A stretch of 64,000 nucleotides of DNA from Leclercia sp. 29361 (lineage in GTDB: Bacteria > Pseudomonadota > Gammaproteobacteria > Enterobacterales > Enterobacteriaceae). Below, piece by piece: positions 9,317 to 16,938 of this stretch. Position numbers and translations under genes: made by a program. The notes under the pieces were generated by a model, which saw only the letters and a list, made by a program, of their open reading frames with translations, was not told where the DNA came from and did no database searches. Where the stretch lies: positions 3,286,001 through 3,350,000 of the forward strand of contig NZ_CP049786.1 of assembly GCF_011290365.1 (NCBI RefSeq), written 5' to 3'. Numbering within the stretch: position 1 is the stretch's first letter; every line of letters begins with the position of its first letter.

Positions 9317-10380
9317 TATACCTCCTCTTTATTGGCTTCACGGCGCAGCAACGCCGCTTTACGGGCCGTGCCCCAGCGGTAGCCCGAGAGCCCGCCGTCG
9401 CTACGCACCACCCGGTGGCAGGGGATAATAATCGCCAGCCTGTTGGCGGCACAGGCCCGGGCCACCGCCCGCACCGCACCGGGATGACCTATGGCGTTGG
9501 CCACCTGCTGATAGCTCGCGGTCTCCCCGCCCGGAATGGCACACAGAGCCTGCCAGACCTGACGCTGAAAGGCGGTACCGCGAATATCCAGTGGCAGGGC
9601 CAGTGCCACGGCGTGATTATCCACGCTGGCGATCACCTGGGCGACGCGCGCGGCGAAGGCGGCATCGGCCTGTTCTCGTTGGGCGTGGGGAAAGAGTGTC
9701 TCCAGCTCGGCAATCAGGGCGCGGTCCTCATCCCCGGGTAAAATGGCGCAGACACCGCGTGCGCTCTCCGCCACCAGGCAGCGCCCCAGCGTGCAGTTGC
9801 TCAGGGCATAGCGCACGGTGGTTTCCTCCCCGCCGTTGCGGTACTGCTTCGCCGTCATACCCAGCGTGGCGTCAGCCTTGCGATAGTAACTGCTGCTGTC
9901 GGGAAAACCCGCCGCCAGCACCGAATCGGTGATCTTCTCGCCCTGGGCCAGGGCGTCGCGGAGTCGTTTCGCCCGGGCCGCCTGCTGCCAGGCTTTCGGC
10001 GTCATGCCGGTGAAGGATTTGAACAGACGATGCAGGTGATACGGGCTCACCGCCACCGCTTGCGCCAGCATGTCCAGCGTCAGCGGTTGCTCCTGCTCCA
10101 GTAAGCGACAGGCTTTTTCGATGGTGGCGATCCGCTGCGCCTGGGGATCCTGTTGATCCGGGCGGCAGCGCTTGCAGGGACGAAAACCCGCCAGCTCAGC
10201 CTGACGGGCATCGGCGTAAAAGCGAACGTTTTCGCGCAGAGCGTGGCGCGCCCGGCAGGAGGGACGGCAGAAGATGCCGGTGGTCTGTACGGCAAACACA
10301 AACTGACCGTCGGCACTCTCATCGCGGGCCAGCACCGCCAGCCAGCGTTGATCATCATTTATCAGGTTCGGCTTTTTCAT
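9316..10380 (-). CDS. ada: Ada methyltransferase and transcriptional activator
   Basis: This is a bifunctional 354-residue protein. The N-terminal zinc domain has Cys38, Cys42, Cys69 and Cys72 in FCRPSC and PCKRC; Cys38 accepts methyl groups from DNA phosphotriesters and turns the protein into an activator. An AraC-type helix-turn-helix follows (about residues 85-180). The C-terminal domain has IIPCHRVV with Cys321, the acceptor for O6-methylguanine. The start at 10380 is set by AAGGAG and by similarity; upstream in-frame codons lie in the promoter. It is the first gene of ada-alkB, with yojI downstream. Confidence 0.96.
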   Translation of the reverse strand: MKKPNLINDDQRWLAVLARDESADGQFVFAVQTTGIFCRPSCRARHALRENVRFYADARQAELAGFRPCKRCRPDQQDPQAQRIATIEKACRLLEQEQPLTLDMLAQAVAVSPYHLHRLFKSFTGMTPKAWQQAARAKRLRDALAQGEKITDSVLAAGFPDSSSYYRKADATLGMTAKQYRNGGEETTVRYALSNCTLGRCLVAESARGVCAILPGDEDRALIAELETLFPHAQREQADAAFAARVAQVIASVDNHAVALALPLDIRGTAFQRQVWQALCAIPGGETASYQQVANAIGHPGAVRAVARACAANRLAIIIPCHRVVRSDGGLSGYRWGTARKAALLRREANKEEV

Positions 10381-10445
10381 GATCGGCTCCTTATATAAGC
10401 ATACGCCTAGCCTGCCTGAACGCCACCCGACAAAAACCTGCAACC

Positions 10446-10458
10446 TTGCTTTTTAATT
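10446..10458 (-). promoter_or_regulatory. Ada box of the ada-alkB promoter
   Basis: The minus strand reads AATTAAAAAGCAA here, matching the AAT-N6-GCAA Ada box of the E. coli ada promoter. It is followed by a GGTTTTTG stretch and a TAGGCG -10-like element before the ada start. The box overlaps the stop codon end of apbE, which lies upstream on the same strand. Confidence 0.65.
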
Positions 10459-11508
10459 CGCCCCGTTGACGAGGAAGCTGGCGAACTGCGGGGACATCCA
10501 GGTTTTGAAGCCCTCCCCTTCGCGGACGATCATATAGACCGCCAGACCCTGCTCGCGCACGATCTCTTTGGCTTTCTCTGTACCCAGCACCATCAGGCCG
10601 GTATCCCAGGCATCGGCCTCCAGCGCTGTCGGGGCGATCACCGTCACCGACACCAGATTGTGCGTAATCGGGCGGCCGGTCTGGGGATCGATCACATGGG
10701 AGATGCGTTTTCCGTCCAGCTCATAATAGTTACGGTAACTGCCGGAGGTGCTGATGCCGTGGCCGTTAATATCCACAATGGCCTGCACGGCATTTTGCCG
10801 ATCGGTGGGTTTCTGGATCGCCACGCGCCAGGGCTTATCGCTGGCATTCATGCCGCGGCTGACCAGCGCCCCGCCCACCGACACCAGGTAGCGCGGGATC
10901 CCCTCTTCGGCCATCAGTTGTGCCAGGTGATCGGCGGCATAGCCCTCTCCGACCGTCGATAGATCAACGAACAGATCGGGGATATCTTTTTCGAGGTATT
11001 GCTTGCCGGACTGATTGATGACCGTCAGATGCTGCAGGCCCGTCTGCGCCCGGGCATCGTCAATCTGTGCCTGATCGGGAGTTTTCACCGGCTGTTTGTT
11101 CGGGCCAAAGCCCCAGAGGTTAACCAGCGGACCGACGGTGATATCCATCGCGCCGTTGGTTTTATAACCCACCCGCAGTGACTCGGTGACGATATCGGCC
11201 ATCGCCTCACTCACCGGCCAGGGGGAGGTGCTCTGGGAGTGATTAAAGCGCATCAGGGCGGAGTCATTTTTATAGGTAGACATCAACTGGTCATCGCCGT
11301 CCAGCTGGGACTGGATCTTCCCACGCAGCTCTTCCGCCCGGGCCGCCGGGAGATCAATCACGCTAACGCGCCAGAAGGTGCCCATGGTTTTGCCTTCCAG
11401 CACCGTCGCGGCAGCGGTTTCGCTCTTGACCGGAGGGGTGGGTGCATCGCACGCAGACAGCATAAAAAGTGTCGCCAGAAAACCGACGCGCAGAAAAGTA
11501 ATTTCCAT
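10453..11508 (-). CDS. apbE: FAD:protein FMN transferase ApbE, lipoprotein
   Basis: ApbE attaches FMN from FAD to threonine residues of periplasmic flavoproteins, such as Rnf and Nqr subunits, using magnesium. A lipoprotein signal peptide with lipobox LSAC places the mature Cys at about residue 20. The family motifs are present: TMGTFWRV, the glycine-rich DLSTVGEGYAADHLAQL, ISTSGSYRNYYELDGKRISHVIDPQTGRP and ADAWDTGLMVLG. The length of 351 residues equals the E. coli protein. It is preceded by GAGGA at good spacing. It sits between ompC and ada on the same strand but is separated from ompC by a terminator. Confidence 0.95.
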   Translation of the reverse strand: MEITFLRVGFLATLFMLSACDAPTPPVKSETAAATVLEGKTMGTFWRVSVIDLPAARAEELRGKIQSQLDGDDQLMSTYKNDSALMRFNHSQSTSPWPVSEAMADIVTESLRVGYKTNGAMDITVGPLVNLWGFGPNKQPVKTPDQAQIDDARAQTGLQHLTVINQSGKQYLEKDIPDLFVDLSTVGEGYAADHLAQLMAEEGIPRYLVSVGGALVSRGMNASDKPWRVAIQKPTDRQNAVQAIVDINGHGISTSGSYRNYYELDGKRISHVIDPQTGRPITHNLVSVTVIAPTALEADAWDTGLMVLGTEKAKEIVREQGLAVYMIVREGEGFKTWMSPQFASFLVNGAN

Positions 11509-11584
11509 TGGTTATTATCCTCAAGCCTGAGACCGGCAAGAGTACACTAAAAAGCAGGCTTTGTAAGGGGCTGATAGTAAGGCC

Positions 11585-11613
11585 AAAAAAAGGGGCCAGT
11601 TGGCCCCTTTTTG
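11585..11613 (-). terminator. Rho-independent terminator of ompC
   Basis: The inverted repeat AGGGGCCA / TGGCCCCT is followed on the minus strand by a run of T about 15 nt after the ompC stop codon. Confidence 0.88.
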
Positions 11614-11629
11614 CACTACTGCGTAAGAC

Positions 11630-12745
11630 TTAGAACTGGTAAACCAGGCCCAGGGCTACGATGTCATCAGTGCTGATGCCGGCACGGTCGGTGAAGGCAT
11701 TTGCATCCAGCAGGTTGATTTTGTAATCAACATAGGTGGACATGTTTTTGTTGAAGTAGTAAGTCGCGCCAACATCAACATATTTCAGCAGATCCTGGTC
11801 GCCGTTACCTTCGATGTCCTTACCTTTAGACTGCAGGTAAGCCACGGATGGACGCAGGCCGAAGTCGAACTGGTACTGTGCAACCACTTCGAAGTTCTGT
11901 GCTTTGTTCGCAAAGCCGTAAACAGCGTTGTCGGCGTCGCTCTGAGAGTCACCAAAACGGGTCGCGTTGTAAGTCTGGGAGTACTGCGCTGCCAGATAGA
12001 TGTTATTCGCGTCGTATTTCAGGCCACCGCTATACACTTCAGCGTGGTCGCCACGGCCATAAACGCCTGGGCCGTTCTGGTCTGCGGTACGTTTGGAAGA
12101 GGCTGCTGCTGCACCCACGCTGAAGCCTTCGCCCAGGTCATAGGTCAGGGAGCCGCCGAAGCCGTCACCATTCTGTTTCAGCAGGCTACGACCGGTGTCG
12201 TTTTCACCGCTGACGCTGCCGTTTTTACCCTGGTACTGCAGAGCAAAGTTCAGGCCTTCAACCAGACCGAAGAAGTCCTGGTTACGGTAGGTCGCAACGC
12301 CGTTACCACGGGATTGCAGGAAGTTGTCAGAACCGTAGGTGTCGCCGCCGAATTCTGGCAGAACGTCGGTCCATGAGGTTACGTCGTAGATCACGCCGTA
12401 GTTACGACCATAGTCGAAAGAACCTGCTTCAGCGAATTTCAGACCGGCGAAGGCCACACGCGTCCAGGACTGATTGCTGCTGCTTTCAGTGTCATTAGCC
12501 TGAACGTTGTATTCCCACTGACCGTAGCCAGTGATCTGATCGTTAACCTGAGTTTCGCCTTTGAAGCCGATACGCATGTAGGTCTGATCGCCATCAGCGC
12601 CTTCGTCATCAGAGAAATAGTGCAGACCGTCTACTTTGCCGTAGAGATCTAATTTGTTGCCGTCTTTGTTGTAAATTTCAGCCGCATTTGCTGCGCCTGC
12701 TACCAGCAGTGCTGGTACCAGGAGGGACAGTACTTTAACTTTCAT
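11630..12745 (-). CDS. ompC: Outer membrane porin OmpC
   Basis: A 371-residue general porin forming trimeric 16-strand beta-barrels in the outer membrane. It has a 21-residue signal peptide ending GAANA, the start of the mature protein [26 protein letters not shown], and the constriction loop with the motif LPEFGGDTY. It ends in VYQF, the terminal Phe needed for barrel assembly. The synteny (apbE upstream, divergent micF and rcsD beyond) and the promoter identify it as ompC rather than ompF or phoE. Surface loops differ from E. coli, as usual. It is expected to be activated by phospho-OmpR. Confidence 0.93.
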   Translation of the reverse strand: MKVKVLSLLVPALLVAGAANAAEIYNKDGNKLDLYGKVDGLHYFSDDEGADGDQTYMRIGFKGETQVNDQITGYGQWEYNVQANDTESSSNQSWTRVAFAGLKFAEAGSFDYGRNYGVIYDVTSWTDVLPEFGGDTYGSDNFLQSRGNGVATYRNQDFFGLVEGLNFALQYQGKNGSVSGENDTGRSLLKQNGDGFGGSLTYDLGEGFSVGAAAASSKRTADQNGPGVYGRGDHAEVYSGGLKYDANNIYLAAQYSQTYNATRFGDSQSDADNAVYGFANKAQNFEVVAQYQFDFGLRPSVAYLQSKGKDIEGNGDQDLLKYVDVGATYYFNKNMSTYVDYKINLLDANAFTDRAGISTDDIVALGLVYQF

Positions 12746-12870
12746 TATTTTAACCCTCTGTTATATGTCTTTTATTACCACTGCTTACTGATCAACCCTC
12801 TTAACCAGTCGGCAAGTTCATTCTCCTCAAAAATACAGAATAATCCAATAAGAATATGATACGAAAACTT
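12746..12870 (-). promoter_or_regulatory. ompC leader and core promoter
   Basis: This is the 5' leader and core promoter of ompC on the minus strand. The -10-like TATCAT (12856-12861) and its surroundings closely match the E. coli ompC promoter, followed by a leader of about 80-100 nt with AGAGGG just ahead of the start codon. Confidence 0.65.
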
Positions 12871-12915
12871 TTAAGATGTTTCATATTGCCGCATAGATGT
12901 TTCAATTTGTAAAAA
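12871..12915 (-). promoter_or_regulatory. OmpR binding sites upstream of ompC
   Basis: On the minus strand two direct repeats contain TTGAAACATCT and ATGAAACATCTTAA about 20 nt apart, nearly identical to the OmpR C-box repeats of E. coli ompC. The same array may serve the divergent micF promoter. Confidence 0.75.
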
Positions 12916-13068
12916 TGAGGGAACTTTTTTGCCGCACGCAAAGTTAAAAAATAAAGCACTAAAAAACAAAATTTTAAAATTAATCATTAAATTCAATAGG
13001 TTAGAGAAAAATTCATTATAGCACTGATTGCCAAAACAAAAATTCATCCGGCTACTAAAATATCTCTC

Positions 13069-13162
13069 GCTATCATCATTAACTTTATTTATTACCGTCA
13101 TTCATATTTGAATGTCTGTTTATCCAGAATTGAACCGAATGCAATGCGTTCGGTTTTTTTTT
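13069..13162 (+). ncRNA. micF: MicF antisense regulatory RNA
   Basis: MicF is a roughly 93-nt Hfq-dependent RNA that base-pairs with the ompF mRNA start region and blocks its translation. The 5' end, GCTATCATCATTAACTTTAT, carries the seed found in E. coli MicF. The 3' end is a terminator hairpin with GAACCGAATG / CGTTCGG followed by nine T. It lies in the conserved place, divergent from ompC and upstream of rcsD. A -10-like TAAAAT (13056-13061) lies eight nt before the start. No ompF gene is in this window. Confidence 0.92.
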
Positions 13163-13483
13163 ACCTTTCTTTACGCAAATCCCGCATATTTGTGCTACCC
13201 GCCTGAAACTATAACGACTATTAATTAAATCTTAGCGTGCTATTTTTAAGCTTAAAAATAGAATGTCTAATTTAATTTCTTGTTAATTCGTGCTATTTTT
13301 TCCATATATTGTCCCTTATTTGTACAATGAAAGTTCGACCGTACAGATTTAAGACATCCCTTCTGCCTCATGCAACGGAGCGAAAAAGTCAGCCTCTAAG
13401 TGGCGTGAAGCTGGAAATTCGATTATTACGCTTTATACTGCCCTATTCGCCTGAAGCGCAGCCATAACGGGTTAAACACATCA
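13163..13483. other. micF-rcsD intergenic region
   Basis: About 320 nt without a gene. The first two thirds are AT-rich; the rest contains the rcsD promoter and leader, but I cannot point to a clear -35/-10 pair or an RcsB box. No hairpin terminator is seen besides that of micF. Confidence 0.4.
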
Positions 13484-16156
13484 ATGAGTCAGTCAGAAAC
13501 CACAGCCGCGAACAAATTTTCTCTGCTTCCGGGCAGTATTACCCGTTTCTTTCTTCTATTGATCGTTGTGCTGTTAGTGACCATGGGCGTAATGGTACAG
13601 AGCGCGGTGAACACCTGGTTAAAAGACAGAAGCTATCAGATTGTTGATATCAGCCACGCCATGCATAAACGTATCGACACCTGGCGCTACGCAACCTGGC
13701 AGATTTACGACAACATCGCGGCCACCCCAACGACCTCCTCCGCTGAAGGATTGCAGGAGACGCGCCTGAAGCAGGACGTCTACTATCTGGAGAAAACGCG
13801 GCGCAAAACCGAAGCCCTGATTTTTGGCTCACACGACAGCGCTACGCTGGAGATGACCCAGCGCATGTCGACCTATCTCGATACGCTGTGGGGCGCGGAG
13901 ACCGTGCCCTGGTCGATGTACTATCTCAACGGTCAGGACAACAGCATGATCCTGATCTCCACCCTGCCGCTGAAAGACCTCTCCTCCGGTTTTAAAGAGT
14001 CGTCGGTGGGTTCGATTGTCGATTCCCGTCGTGCGGAGATGCTGCAGCAGGCCAATGCCCTGGATGAGCGCGAAAGCTTCTCTTCCCTGCGCCGACTGGC
14101 CTGGCAGAATGGCCACTACTTTACCCTGCGCACCACCTTCAACCAGCCAGGCCATCTGGCGACGGTGGTGGCCTTCGATCTGCCGATCAACGATCTGATC
14201 CCCCCGGATATGCCGCTCGACAGCTTCCGCCTCGAGCAGGACACTTCGGTGCAAAACCAGCGCGCGCAGACGGACAAAGAGAGCCCCGATAGCGTCTCGA
14301 TCTCCTTTAACGGATCGAAAATCGAGATTGCTTCCTCCCTGAACACCACCGGTATGCGTCTGGTCTGGCAGGTGCCTTTTGGTACGCTGCTGCTGGATAC
14401 GCTGCAAAATATCCTGCTGCCGCTGCTGCTCAATATCGGTTTGCTGGCGCTGGCGCTGTTTGGTTACAGCACCTTCCGCTCGCAGCCGGGTCGCCAGAGC
14501 GATGTTCCCGTCGCCAGCGGCACCAGCAACGAGCTGCGCGTCCTGCGCGCATTGAATGAAGAGATTGTCTCGGTGCTGCCGCTCGGTCTGCTGGTGCACG
14601 ACCAGGAGGCCAACCGCACGGTGATCAGCAATAAGATCGCCGATCACCTGCTGCCGCACCTGAATCTGCAGAACATTACCAGCATGGCAGATCAGCATCA
14701 GGGCGTGATTCAGGCCACCATCAACAATGAGCTGTACGAGATCCGCCAGTTCCGCAGCCAGGTGGCGTCGCGCACACAGATTTTTATCATTCGCGATCAG
14801 GATCGCGAGGTGCTGGTTAATAAAAAGCTCAAGCAGGCTCAAAGGCTGTACGAGAAGAACCAGCAGGGCCGGGCGGCCTTTATGCAGAATATTGGCGACG
14901 CCTTCAAACTGCCGTTGAAGGCGCTGGCCAGCGAAGCAGCGCAGTTAAGCAGCCCGGAAAGCCTACAGCTGTCCAGTCATGCCGATACGCTGGTGCGCCT
15001 GGTGGATGAGATCCAGCTCGCCAATATGCTGGAAAATGACAGCTGGAAGAGCACCGCTACGCTGTTCTCGATTCAGGATCTGATCGATGAGGTGGTGCCG
15101 GAGGTGCTGCCGGTCATCAAGCGTAAAGGGCTACAGCTGCTGATTAACAACCCGCTGCGCGCCAACGATGAGCGCCACGGCGACCGTGATGCGCTGCGTC
15201 GCATCCTGCTGATGCTGATCCAGTACGCGGTGACTACCACCCAGATTGGCAAAATCACGCTTGAAGTGAGCAGCGATGAGTCGGCCGATGACCGTCTCAC
15301 CTTCCGTATCCTCGATACCGGCGAAGGGGTCACGGCCAGTGAAATCGACAACCTGCACTTCCCGTTCCTGAACGATACCCAGGGTGACAACTACGGCAAA
15401 GCCAACGCCCTTACCTTCTGGCTGTGCGATCAGCTGGCACGTAAGCTTGGCGGTCACCTGAATATCAAAGCCCGTGAGTCGCTGGGCACCCGTTATTCAT
15501 TGCATGTGAAAATGCCGGCCACCCCGCAGGAAACCGAGGACGATGAGGGTCTGCTGGACGACGTGGTGATCATGGTGGATGTGACGTCGAATGAGATCCG
15601 CAGTATCGTGGTGCGTCAGCTGGAAAACTGGGGTGCGACCTGTATCTCCCCGGACGAAAGGCTGGCAAGTCAAGAATATGATCTCTTTTTAACGGATAAT
15701 CCGTCTAATCTTACTGCCTCGGGCTTGCTTTTAAGCGATGATGAGCCAGGCGTGCGAAAAATTGGCCCCGGCCAGGTGCGCGTCAACTTTAATATGAGCA
15801 ATGCGATGCAGGAAGCTGTACTACAACTAATAGAGGAGCAACTGGCGCAGGAAACGATCCCGGAATCCCCACTGGGCGGCAATGAAAATGCCGAACTGCA
15901 GGCCAGCGGCTATTATTCTCTCTTCGTAGACACAGTACCAGATGATGTTAAGAGGTTGTATACTGAATCCGCCGCGAACGACTTCGCAGCGCTGGCTCAG
16001 ACAGCACACCGGCTCAAAGGGGTGTTTGCCATGCTTAATCTGGTTCCAGGCAAGCAATTATGTGAAACGCTGGAACATCTTATTCGTGAGAAAGATGCCG
16101 CCAGCATAGAAAAATACATCAGCGACATTGACGATTATGTCAAAAGCTTGCTGTAG
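13484..16156 (+). CDS. rcsD: Phosphotransfer protein RcsD
   Basis: RcsD is the inner membrane intermediate of the Rcs phosphorelay. It passes phosphate from RcsC to RcsB and receives the stress signal from IgaA. The 890-residue length equals that of E. coli. Membrane helices lie near residues 20-42 and 305-328 around a periplasmic domain. A histidine-kinase-like region that lacks the catalytic His follows, then a degenerate receiver-like region (ABL), and the C-terminal HPt domain with AQTAHRLKGVF, where His842 is the phosphorylated residue. rcsB begins 16 nt after the stop, so the two are co-transcribed. Confidence 0.96.
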   Translation: MSQSETTAANKFSLLPGSITRFFLLLIVVLLVTMGVMVQSAVNTWLKDRSYQIVDISHAMHKRIDTWRYATWQIYDNIAATPTTSSAEGLQETRLKQDVYYLEKTRRKTEALIFGSHDSATLEMTQRMSTYLDTLWGAETVPWSMYYLNGQDNSMILISTLPLKDLSSGFKESSVGSIVDSRRAEMLQQANALDERESFSSLRRLAWQNGHYFTLRTTFNQPGHLATVVAFDLPINDLIPPDMPLDSFRLEQDTSVQNQRAQTDKESPDSVSISFNGSKIEIASSLNTTGMRLVWQVPFGTLLLDTLQNILLPLLLNIGLLALALFGYSTFRSQPGRQSDVPVASGTSNELRVLRALNEEIVSVLPLGLLVHDQEANRTVISNKIADHLLPHLNLQNITSMADQHQGVIQATINNELYEIRQFRSQVASRTQIFIIRDQDREVLVNKKLKQAQRLYEKNQQGRAAFMQNIGDAFKLPLKALASEAAQLSSPESLQLSSHADTLVRLVDEIQLANMLENDSWKSTATLFSIQDLIDEVVPEVLPVIKRKGLQLLINNPLRANDERHGDRDALRRILLMLIQYAVTTTQIGKITLEVSSDESADDRLTFRILDTGEGVTASEIDNLHFPFLNDTQGDNYGKANALTFWLCDQLARKLGGHLNIKARESLGTRYSLHVKMPATPQETEDDEGLLDDVVIMVDVTSNEIRSIVVRQLENWGATCISPDERLASQEYDLFLTDNPSNLTASGLLLSDDEPGVRKIGPGQVRVNFNMSNAMQEAVLQLIEEQLAQETIPESPLGGNENAELQASGYYSLFVDTVPDDVKRLYTESAANDFAALAQTAHRLKGVFAMLNLVPGKQLCETLEHLIREKDAASIEKYISDIDDYVKSLL

Positions 16157-16172
16157 CAAGGTAGCCTTATAC

Positions 16173-16823
16173 ATGAACAATATGAACGTAATTATTGCCG
16201 ATGACCATCCGATTGTACTGTTCGGTATTCGCAAATCACTTGAACAGATCGAGTGGGTGAATGTAGTCGGCGAATTTGAAGACTCCACAGCACTGATTAA
16301 TAACCTGCCAAAACTTGATGCGCACGTGCTCATCACCGACCTTTCCATGCCTGGAGATAAATACGGTGACGGGATCACGCTGATCAAATACATCAAGCGT
16401 CATTTCCCGAGTATTTCGATCATCGTGCTGACCATGAACAACAACCCGGCCATTTTAAGTGCCGTTCTGGATCTCGATATCGAAGGGATTGTCCTGAAAC
16501 AGGGCGCACCAACCGATCTGCCAAAAGCGCTGGCCGCGCTGCAGAAAGGGAAGAAATTTACCCCGGAAAGCGTCTCCCGTCTGCTGGAAAAAATCAGCGC
16601 TGGCGGTTACGGTGACAAACGTCTGTCACCGAAAGAGAGCGAAGTGTTGCGTCTGTTTGCAGAAGGTTTCCTGGTAACGGAAATTGCCAAGAAGCTGAAC
16701 CGCAGCATCAAGACCATCAGTAGCCAGAAGAAATCTGCGATGATGAAACTGGGTGTGGAAAACGATATCGCCCTGCTGAACTATCTCTCTTCCGTGACCC
16801 TGAGTCCGGCAGATAAAGACTGA
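16173..16823 (+). CDS. rcsB: Response regulator RcsB
   Basis: RcsB is the DNA-binding output of the Rcs system. It activates capsule synthesis, rprA and osmB, represses flhDC, and works alone or with partners such as RcsA. The 216-residue protein has a receiver domain with Asp10-Asp11 and phospho-acceptor Asp56 in LITDLSMPG. A LuxR-type helix-turn-helix follows (about residues 150-205, LSPKESEVLRLFAEGFLVTE). The start is set by match to E. coli (MNNMNVIIADDHPIVLFG), 16 nt after rcsD. Only a few residues differ from E. coli. Confidence 0.97.
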   Translation: MNNMNVIIADDHPIVLFGIRKSLEQIEWVNVVGEFEDSTALINNLPKLDAHVLITDLSMPGDKYGDGITLIKYIKRHFPSISIIVLTMNNNPAILSAVLDLDIEGIVLKQGAPTDLPKALAALQKGKKFTPESVSRLLEKISAGGYGDKRLSPKESEVLRLFAEGFLVTEIAKKLNRSIKTISSQKKSAMMKLGVENDIALLNYLSSVTLSPADKD

Positions 16824-16853
16824 TAACTACATGCCCGGCGGCATGGTAAATGT

Positions 16854-16881
16854 AAAAAGGCAACGTAAGTTGCCTTTTTTT
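16854..16881 (+). terminator. Terminator of rcsDB
   Basis: The inverted repeat AAGGCAAC / GTTGCCTT is followed by seven T shortly after the rcsB stop. A second small hairpin, CATGCC-CGGC-GGCATG, lies just before it. Confidence 0.85.
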
Positions 16882-16883
16882 AT

Positions 16884-16924
16884 GTTTGCACCCTCTCCCG
16901 GTGGGAGAGGGTTGGGGTGAGGGC
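16884..16924 (+). repeat. 41-nt REP-like palindromic repeat, copy 1
   Basis: This repeat contains the hairpin CCCTCTCCC / GGGAGAGGG followed by GGGGTGAGGGC. A second copy lies at 48899-48940 in the opposite orientation with 37 of 41 positions the same. It is between rcsB and the convergent rcsC, the usual intergenic setting of such elements in Enterobacteriaceae. Confidence 0.75.
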
Positions 16925-16938
16925 ATCAGGCCGCACTC

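Noticed and set aside
12871..13101. Minus-strand ORF of 76 codons in the ompC-rcsD gap
   Set aside because: It is antisense to micF and runs through the OmpR sites, has no plausible domain, and is AT-rich chance reading.
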